IMG/VR virus record: IMGVR_UViG_3300023301_000084 | Span: 1-26,416 of that record | DNA from: a virus | Strand: one strand, 5' to 3' | DNA: 26,416 nucleotides | Shown: in pieces, positions 22,477 to 26,416 of the stretch | Layout: the number at the start of each line of letters is the position of its first letter | How positions within the stretch are numbered: the first letter of the stretch is position 1 | Translations under genes and position numbers: made by a program | The notes under the pieces: generated by a model | What the model saw: the letters and a program-made list of their open reading frames with translations, nothing else | What the model was told of the DNA's origin: nothing | The model's database searches: none

Positions 22477-23181
22477 TTATGCTTTGTAGAATTTCTTACC
22501 ATCGGCTGACTTCTCAATGTCCATGTCAGTTTCTCTGGAAATTCTTCCGGGCACTTGTGCGTTTACAGTACTTTTCATACTACTGGCAGCCCTATCAGGA
22601 AACTCAATTACCAATGCATCTAAAATGTCTTGTTTGGTGATTTGCTTCTTTTTGCTGGTTTTTGACAGGATGTCTTTGATTGTGGCAATCACACCTTTTC
22701 CAGATCCAGAGGTTCCTTGTGCTTTTTCTGGTCGTTTTCCTTTGGCTTTAGGTGCTGGGGCAGCTTCCTCTTTTTTGGCTTTTTCTTTTTTCCCTTTGGC
22801 TTTTTCTTTTTTGCTTTTAGCCACTACTACTTCTTCTTCCTCCTCCTCGTCTTCGTCATCATCATCTTCTACCACTTCCTCTTTTTTAGCTTTGCCCTTT
22901 TTCTGTTTCTCTTTTTTGCTTTTAGCCACTACTACTACTTCTTCTTCCTCCTCGTCTTCGTCATCAGCAGAAGCCTCCCAAGGCAATTCTACACCAAGAC
23001 CAGCTAAAATGACTTGTACTTCTGCGGAAACATCCTCTTTGTCATCTTCCACAAGTTCTGCGGCTGCTTCGATTACTAATTTTTTCAAAGCTGCTTCTTT
23101 TACTTTGCCAGTTGTTTTGATTGCAGGAACCAGTCCCAGCACATCATTTAATTCTTCTGCTGCTTTTTTTAAATCTTTCAT
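22477..23181 (-). CDS. Histone-like protein with alternating acidic and basic blocks
   Basis: 234 aa. N-terminal helices (1-67), then two copies of a ~40-aa block of D/E-rich runs followed by V-V-V-A-K-S-K-K-E-K and lysine-rich K-G-K-K-E-K-A-K-K-E-E (about 72-145), an Ala/Pro/Lys linker, and a C-terminal ~75-aa domain (V-I-A-T-I-K-D-I-L-S-K to the end) that resembles a small winged-helix or H1-like fold. No enzyme motif. It may compact or organise modified DNA, or act as an abundant protein-binding scaffold. It has a predicted promoter and terminator of its own. Confidence 0.7.
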   Translation of the reverse strand: MKDLKKAAEELNDVLGLVPAIKTTGKVKEAALKKLVIEAAAELVEDDKEDVSAEVQVILAGLGVELPWEASADDEDEEEEEVVVVAKSKKEKQKKGKAKKEEVVEDDDDEDEEEEEEVVVAKSKKEKAKGKKEKAKKEEAAPAPKAKGKRPEKAQGTSGSGKGVIATIKDILSKTSKKKQITKQDILDALVIEFPDRAASSMKSTVNAQVPGRISRETDMDIEKSADGKKFYKA

Positions 23182-23231
23182 GGTTGTTTTGATTAAATAA
23201 TTAATAATACTAATTTGATTTGGTAAAAACT

Positions 23232-23262
23232 CAAAGTTAATCTATTTTCTCGAAAGCACCAA
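23232..23262 (-). promoter_or_regulatory. Bacteroidota-type promoter for the histone-like gene
   Basis: TTG (23262-23260), 20 bp, then TAACTTTG (23239-23232): a full match to the known Bacteroidota -33 TTG / -7 TAnnTTTG promoter with its usual 19-21-bp spacing. Transcription would start near 23226, giving a ~45-nt A-rich leader before the ATG at 23181. The -7 box overlaps the stop codon of the gene at 23237-23455. Confidence 0.72.
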
Positions 23263-23455
23263 TAGCATTAAGAAGTTTTCTTACTTGCTTTGGGTATTCT
23301 TTTTTAGGAAAATTGGCAGTCAATGTAGCTTGCCAAAGTTTTTTAATTAAATACTTCTTTCCAAATTCTGGAGCTAAGGATATTTGTGGCTCTAATGCCA
23401 TCAGTTTATTGAAAAAGATGGCCGCCAATCGTAATTTATTTTTTGTTATTTTCAT
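23237..23455 (-). CDS. Small hypothetical protein after queE
   Basis: 72 aa, basic and helical (K-L-R-L-A-A-I-F-F-N-K-L-M-A-L, later Y-L-I-K-K-L-W-Q-A-T). Not recognised. The ATG overlaps the queE TGA as ATGA, so it is coupled to queE. Its last codons contain the -7 box of the next promoter. It may be a partner of the preQ0 enzymes or just co-transcribed. Confidence 0.6.
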   Translation of the reverse strand: MKITKNKLRLAAIFFNKLMALEPQISLAPEFGKKYLIKKLWQATLTANFPKKEYPKQVRKLLNAIGAFEKID

Positions 23456-24216
23456 ACCCCAGTCATTTTATCCCATAGAACAACATGTTCTCTGGTGCAA
23501 TACCGAACGCCATAATCAACTGCTAAGGAAACAACAGCATCCCTATTTTCTTCCAACTCTTTTCTGTCCCCTCCTTGTGGCATCAAAATAATTTGGGATT
23601 TTGAAATGTAATTTGTTTGTACAAAATCTTTCCAAATTTCTTGCAAATCCTTTTCGTCCTTTACAACAAACTTAAACCAACTATTTCTCAGTGCCGATAA
23701 TGCGTTTAAAACTTCTGGATTATACCGCAACCCTTTCCAATTTCCTGAATTTGCAAGTTTTGGGCTGTTGTTCCAACAAGTTATCTTCTTCTGCATGTAA
23801 GCGGAAGGCATAATCACACATTCGTTTTCAATTTCCAAATAAGGCAAAAAAGAGAAGTATGCTTCAAATTGTATTAAAAATATCTCAAGCATTTCCTGTT
23901 GTAATAATGGGCTGCCACCTGTTAATACTAAATGCATTCCGGATTCTAATTTGTCCACCAATCCAGACTCTTGCATCATTGTAAGTAGGTCTTTTATAGC
24001 AAAAGCATTGCCATGTCTCCAAACAGACGCGGTATCACACCAGATACAATTCATTGTGCAATTTTGCAATCTTAAAAAAGCAGCAGGGCATCCTGTATTT
24101 ACACCTTCCCCTTGTATTGTGTCGAAGAAGAACTCAGATACATTTAAAAAATGCTGTCCCTTTGGAATTGGGGCTGTTACTCTGCTTTTGTTTGCTTTGA
24201 TTATTTGTTTTATCAT
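23452..24216 (-). CDS. queE: 7-carboxy-7-deazaguanine synthase QueE
   Basis: 254 aa radical SAM enzyme. Motifs: F-D-T-I-Q-G-E-G (31-38), A-F-L-R-L-Q-N-C (46-53), cluster cysteines C53, C57, C60 in C-x3-C-x2-C spacing, and W-C-D-T. The usual T-G-G-E-P reads T-G-G-S-P (Ser for Glu), a change worth noting near the SAM site. It contracts the ring of 6-carboxytetrahydropterin, made by QueD, whose gene ends 2 bp upstream. Extra residues (125-160) form an insert. ATGA overlap with the following gene. Confidence 0.92.
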   Translation of the reverse strand: MIKQIIKANKSRVTAPIPKGQHFLNVSEFFFDTIQGEGVNTGCPAAFLRLQNCTMNCIWCDTASVWRHGNAFAIKDLLTMMQESGLVDKLESGMHLVLTGGSPLLQQEMLEIFLIQFEAYFSFLPYLEIENECVIMPSAYMQKKITCWNNSPKLANSGNWKGLRYNPEVLNALSALRNSWFKFVVKDEKDLQEIWKDFVQTNYISKSQIILMPQGGDRKELEENRDAVVSLAVDYGVRYCTREHVVLWDKMTGV

Positions 24217-24218
24217 AG

Positions 24219-24611
24219 CTAATCGTTATATGAAAAGGTAGCCGCTGTTTTTGGGGTTTCCTTTACTGTTATTGCTGAGATTGTCACATCTGTCACTAAG
24301 TTCTGAAAGACCACAAACAATGTGTGTGCCATAGTTTCCGCAGAAGGATTGCCTTTAAAAAGTGGATGTGTGTTGTTTTCGTCTAGGACATCATTTAGGT
24401 GGTGATGGTCTAACTTGTCATCAATCCACTTTTTAATTGGGTCCAGTTCCCTGTAATCTTTTACAAATCCAACCTCATTTAAGCCGAGGCTTTTCAATTC
24501 GACTACAATGATGTAATTATGTCCATGCATCCTCCCACATGGGTGTCCATCATTTAAGCCAAATAAAATATGACTTGCGCTAAAATGAAATTCTTTACTA
24601 ATTGTGTACAT
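24219..24611 (-). CDS. queD: 6-carboxy-5,6,7,8-tetrahydropterin synthase QueD
   Basis: 130 aa, typical length. Zinc ligands H14, H29 and H31 (in H-G-H), catalytic C25 in H-P-C-G-R-M-H-G-H, D-H-H-H-L-N-D near 68, P-S-A-E-T, and V-K-E-T-P at the C-terminus. It converts dihydroneopterin triphosphate, the FolE product, to carboxytetrahydropterin. First of the preQ0 genes in transcription order. Confidence 0.95.
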   Translation of the reverse strand: MYTISKEFHFSASHILFGLNDGHPCGRMHGHNYIIVVELKSLGLNEVGFVKDYRELDPIKKWIDDKLDHHHLNDVLDENNTHPLFKGNPSAETMAHTLFVVFQNLVTDVTISAITVKETPKTAATFSYND

Positions 24612-24621
24612 ACTTTATTTT

Positions 24622-24873
24622 TTAAATTTGACCTTGTATCATTCCTAATTCAAATGCCCAATAGCAATACTCTTCCCGATAAGTTGGGTATGCTTGGCAT
24701 ATCAACTGAATAACAGACAAATTGCGTATCACTCTGTTCGTCCATTGCATATTCCATGTATGCACATCTTTTCTTAATATGTGCAATAAGGATTCTTTGT
24801 CATATTGCCGCGTCCCCCTTGGTTTTGGGTATGGGTTTCTCATTACATTCTGTTTAAATGTTGTTCTTATCAT
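24622..24873 (-). CDS. Small hypothetical protein before queD
   Basis: 83 aa, starting MIRTTFKQN at the ATG at 24873; an in-frame ATG at 24843 is an alternative. Basic N-terminus with R-N-P-Y-P-K-P-R-G-T-R, then a helical domain rich in W and Y (W-N-M-Q-W-T-N-R-V-I-R-N-L, Y-R-E-E-Y-C-Y-W-A-F-E-L-G). Not recognised. It lies between a small basic gene and queD with ~10-bp gaps. Confidence 0.6.
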   Translation of the reverse strand: MIRTTFKQNVMRNPYPKPRGTRQYDKESLLHILRKDVHTWNMQWTNRVIRNLSVIQLICQAYPTYREEYCYWAFELGMIQGQI

Positions 24874-24885
24874 AGGGCATGGCGC

Positions 24886-25047
24886 TTATGGATTCATTCT
24901 AATGCAAGTGTATCCACTCTTCTTATGCGCCACCATCTGCACTATGCGTCCGGGCGTTGCTTTTCTGCAATTTTGTTTGAAGCGGGGTTTTCCTTGCTTG
25001 ATGCGTCCCTCTTCGCGTTCAAACATTCTTCTTCTTGCTCGATTCAT
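24886..25047 (-). CDS. Small basic protein at the head of the preQ0 block
   Basis: 53 aa, MNRARRRMFEREEGRIKQGK..., ending C-I-R-M-N-P. Very basic (about 16 Arg/Lys) with two cysteines, which fits nucleic-acid binding. The ATG at 25047 follows an A-rich leader and the inverted repeat at 25079-25161; the stop is 12 bp before the next gene. The DNA is less AT-rich than its flanks, as expected for coding. No family recognised. Confidence 0.6.
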   Translation of the reverse strand: MNRARRRMFEREEGRIKQGKPRFKQNCRKATPGRIVQMVAHKKSGYTCIRMNP

Positions 25048-25078
25048 AATTTGTGGTTTTTTAGGTGAATAATAGTTA

Positions 25079-25161
25079 AAAGAAGTGGATTCCTGTATCC
25101 GGTAAGAAAAACAATTAGTCAGTAACCCTGATTAAACATTCAGCAGGTAATCCACTTCTTT
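25079..25161 (-). ncRNA. Long inverted repeat in the leader of the preQ0 block
   Basis: 13-bp perfect arms (25079-25091 and 25149-25161) plus CCTG/CAGG (25092-25095, 25144-25147) across a one-base bulge enclose ~48 nt, which contains a further TCAG-GGTTA-CTGA hairpin on the minus strand. It lies in the 177-bp gap between genes at 25225 and 25047. The rest of the gap shows no gene. It does not match the preQ1-I riboswitch layout I know. Could be a leader element, a small RNA or a DNA site. Confidence 0.4.
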
Positions 25162-25224
25162 GTATTGTAAAAAGGATGTATGTCAGGATAGGATATGAGT
25201 ACTACCCCTTCCGCTCTTTACAGT

Positions 25225-25434
25225 TTACGGCATCCTTTTTTTAATTTCACATTCTCTAACTACTTTCTCATCCGAGTACTTATCTGAGATTATGTACTCA
25301 ATACTATGTTGTCTAAAAACAATGCCCATGACCATGTGTGGTGTTTGGTCAAGATCAACCCTCATGTACACAATTTGCTCGAAAGAAAATTTATTTTCAA
25401 TCTCTGTGCTTGTGCCCTCTTCGTGTTGTTCCAT
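25225..25434 (-). CDS. Small hypothetical protein behind promoter element copy 2
   Basis: 69 aa, acidic N-terminus (MEQHEEGTSTEIENK), then a beta-rich part (V-Y-M-R-V-D-L-D-Q-T-P-H-M-V-M-G-I-V-F-R and Y-I-I-S-D-K-Y-S-D-E). Not recognised. It begins 22 bp after the TATAAT box of copy 2, with the same ACGAACGAACATG leader as the gene at 15658-16014. As a first gene after the antirepressor it may be an early host-interaction protein. Confidence 0.6.
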   Translation of the reverse strand: MEQHEEGTSTEIENKFSFEQIVYMRVDLDQTPHMVMGIVFRQHSIEYIISDKYSDEKVVRECEIKKRMP

Positions 25435-25446
25435 GTTCGTTCGTTT

Positions 25447-25490
25447 TATTTACCCTATTATACGGGAATGTTTTTTATTAAGTGTGGATT
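25447..25490 (-). promoter_or_regulatory. Conserved promoter-like element, copy 2
   Basis: Identical to copy 1 over 16026-16066 apart from the far end (ATT in place of AATT). TATAAT is 25462-25457. It lies between the stop of the antirepressor-like gene (25515) and the ATG at 25434, and probably starts the transcript that leads into the preQ0 block. Confidence 0.65.
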
Positions 25491-25514
25491 TGACCATTTA
25501 TTTGTAATTTATTT

Positions 25515-26318
25515 TTAAGATAGCTGGGCGGCGCGCCTTTTGTTTTTTCTCAACAATCGCTTTTGCCTATCTAAAAACTTATGGATCAAGTAAATTTGAC
25601 CTTTTCCTGTTACAGTAGTTGTTGTACACAACAAAATAGAACCATCGTTTAATTCCTTTGTACTTTTTTTAATTTTGAACAATTCCAAGTTCATGGCTTT
25701 TTGAGTTGGCAGGTTCCTGTATTCTCCTGTGGTACCTAAATACGATTTGTTCCGCAACCATGCAAATAATCTATTTTGGCCAATTTCAATCCCATTTTGT
25801 TTTAGGATTTTAGCAAGCTCCCCAATTAAACAACTAGTCCCAGAAGCCACAACAGCATCAGCAAACATAGCTTTTGGTTTCATTTCAGTAACCTTTGCTT
25901 GGGCTAATTCCTTTTCCGCGCGTTCTTTCTTTAACTCTGTCATTGCCCAAATCATATTTTCGGGCGTTAGTAAATCTTCAGGGTTGATGGCAGTTACACC
26001 AAGTCTTGTTAACTCATCAATTCTATCATACACCCAAACTTCAAATTTAGGGCTTAACCACGCAGCAAATTTTAAAGCTAATGGCCTAGTCATCCAAGTT
26101 CCGCCATTATCACCATACGTAACTTGCAGTGGTTCAGACGGTATGCGATTTCGCAACTCGTCAAGAAAAGCCTTAGTTTGCTCATTTCGCAAGAAGTGTG
26201 TGGGCCGCTTATTGAAAGCTTTCGCCATCTGCGTAGCGTTGATTAGCGTTTCCTTGTTCTTTGCAAAATCAAAAGTAATCTCATTACCTTCGTACTCAAA
26301 CTTTCTAATTTCATTCAT
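25515..26318 (-). CDS. Phage antirepressor-like protein, KilA-N plus KilAC
   Basis: 267 aa. Residues ~8-110 are a KilA-N domain (L-I-N-A-T-Q-M-A-K-A-F, P-T-H-F-L-R-N, G-G-T-W-M-T-R-P-L-A-L-K-F-A-A-W-L-S-P-K-F). A coiled linker (125-148) leads to a C-terminal KilAC-type domain: P-K-A-M-F-A-D-A-V, I-G-E-L-A-K-I-L-K-Q-N-G, R-L-F-A-W-L-R, Y-L. Such proteins inactivate repressors or act as early regulators. The start is 42 bp after the TATAAT of promoter copy 3. The tail is very basic, ending A-A-Q-L-S, the same last residues as the gene cut at the window edge. Confidence 0.9.
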   Translation of the reverse strand: MNEIRKFEYEGNEITFDFAKNKETLINATQMAKAFNKRPTHFLRNEQTKAFLDELRNRIPSEPLQVTYGDNGGTWMTRPLALKFAAWLSPKFEVWVYDRIDELTRLGVTAINPEDLLTPENMIWAMTELKKERAEKELAQAKVTEMKPKAMFADAVVASGTSCLIGELAKILKQNGIEIGQNRLFAWLRNKSYLGTTGEYRNLPTQKAMNLELFKIKKSTKELNDGSILLCTTTTVTGKGQIYLIHKFLDRQKRLLRKNKRRAAQLS

Positions 26319-26350
26319 TTTTTCTAATTTTAAATGTACACTATATAATG

Positions 26351-26395
26351 TATTTACCCTATTATACGGGAATGCTTTTTATTAAGTGCGGAATT
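26351..26395 (-). promoter_or_regulatory. Conserved promoter-like element, copy 3
   Basis: Matches copies 1 and 2 with two T-to-C differences on the plus strand (26375 and 26389). TATAAT is 26366-26361 inside the CCC...GGG inverted repeat. The sequence after the box diverges from copies 1 and 2, so conservation is limited to the element itself. Drives the antirepressor-like gene. Confidence 0.65.
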
Positions 26396-26407
26396 GTTCG
26401 TTTATTT

Positions 26408-26416
26408 TTAAGATAG
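26408..26416 (-). CDS. Last codons of an upstream gene
   Basis: Only CTA TCT TAA (L-S-stop) is inside the window. The surrounding 16 bases (26401-26416) are the same as at the end of the antirepressor-like gene (25509-25524), so the upstream gene may be a tandem paralog of it. The fragment is too small to call a product. Confidence 0.3.
   Translation of the reverse strand, partial: LS

Noticed and set aside
22517-23200. Long plus-strand frame opposite the histone-like gene
   Set aside because: Its serine- and phenylalanine-rich runs are the reverse of Glu/Lys repeats; the minus frame has a promoter, terminator and a sensible domain.
25079-25161. tRNA or preQ1-I riboswitch
   Set aside because: No cloverleaf or T-loop sequence, the arm is too long for an acceptor stem, and the short stem with A-rich tail of preQ1-I is not there.

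Overview
The window looks like the early and DNA-metabolism region of a tailed bacteriophage infecting a member of the Bacteroidota, possibly a flavobacterium. The evidence is AT-rich DNA, almost no Shine-Dalgarno sequences, A-rich leaders before start codons, one promoter of the Bacteroidota TTG / TAnnTTTG type (23232-23262), and a Sec signal peptide ending in T-A-Q-Q. Every gene I can support is on the minus strand, so transcription runs from high to low coordinates. Genes are packed tightly: many stop and start codons share ATGA, and others are joined as TAA-T-ATG. I see no structural genes, tRNAs, CRISPR arrays or insertion sequences.

In transcription order: (1) 26416-25048 holds the last codons of an upstream gene, a KilA-N/KilAC antirepressor-like gene, a small gene, two of three copies of a ~45-bp promoter-like element, and a leader with a long inverted repeat. 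(2) 25047-19884 is a 7-deazaguanine block: two small genes, queD, queE, a small gene, a charged histone-like gene with its own predicted promoter and terminator, queC, folE, a 60-aa gene resembling the DpdA N-terminus, and dpdA. FolE, QueD, QueE and QueC make preQ0 from GTP, and DpdA is expected to exchange it for guanine in DNA. No QueF, Gat-QueC or other tailoring gene lies in the window, so dPreQ0 is the simplest prediction for the modified base. (3) 19882-9900 is replication and recombination: sliding clamp, a UDG-like plus 3'-5' exonuclease protein, a separate family A polymerase domain, the third promoter-like element, clamp loader, a PD-(D/E)XK-like protein, a coiled-coil candidate recombination mediator, a small membrane protein, a gp32-like SSB, a UvsX/RecA recombinase, a MazG-like protein, a DUF3820-like protein and a RuvC-like resolvase. 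(4) 9888-4507 holds a repeat-domain protein, a secreted protein, and a Rad50/Mre11 system in which Rad50 appears split into separate genes. (5) 4413-1 is an accessory region with a KilA-N regulator, an ASCH-like protein, repeat-domain proteins and unknowns, punctuated by related hairpins.

The two best leads are the full preQ0-to-DNA pathway and a predicted programmed -1 frameshift at the end of the SSB gene. The latter has an A AAA AAG heptamer directly before the stop, followed by a short stem and a 44-codon cysteine-rich extension. Three likely genes of 53-55 residues (4507-4671, 19715-19882, 24886-25047) are easy to miss by length and are included. Several starts were moved inward from TTG or GTG to an ATG that sits at the end of the upstream gene. 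All function calls come from reading motifs; no database search was run.
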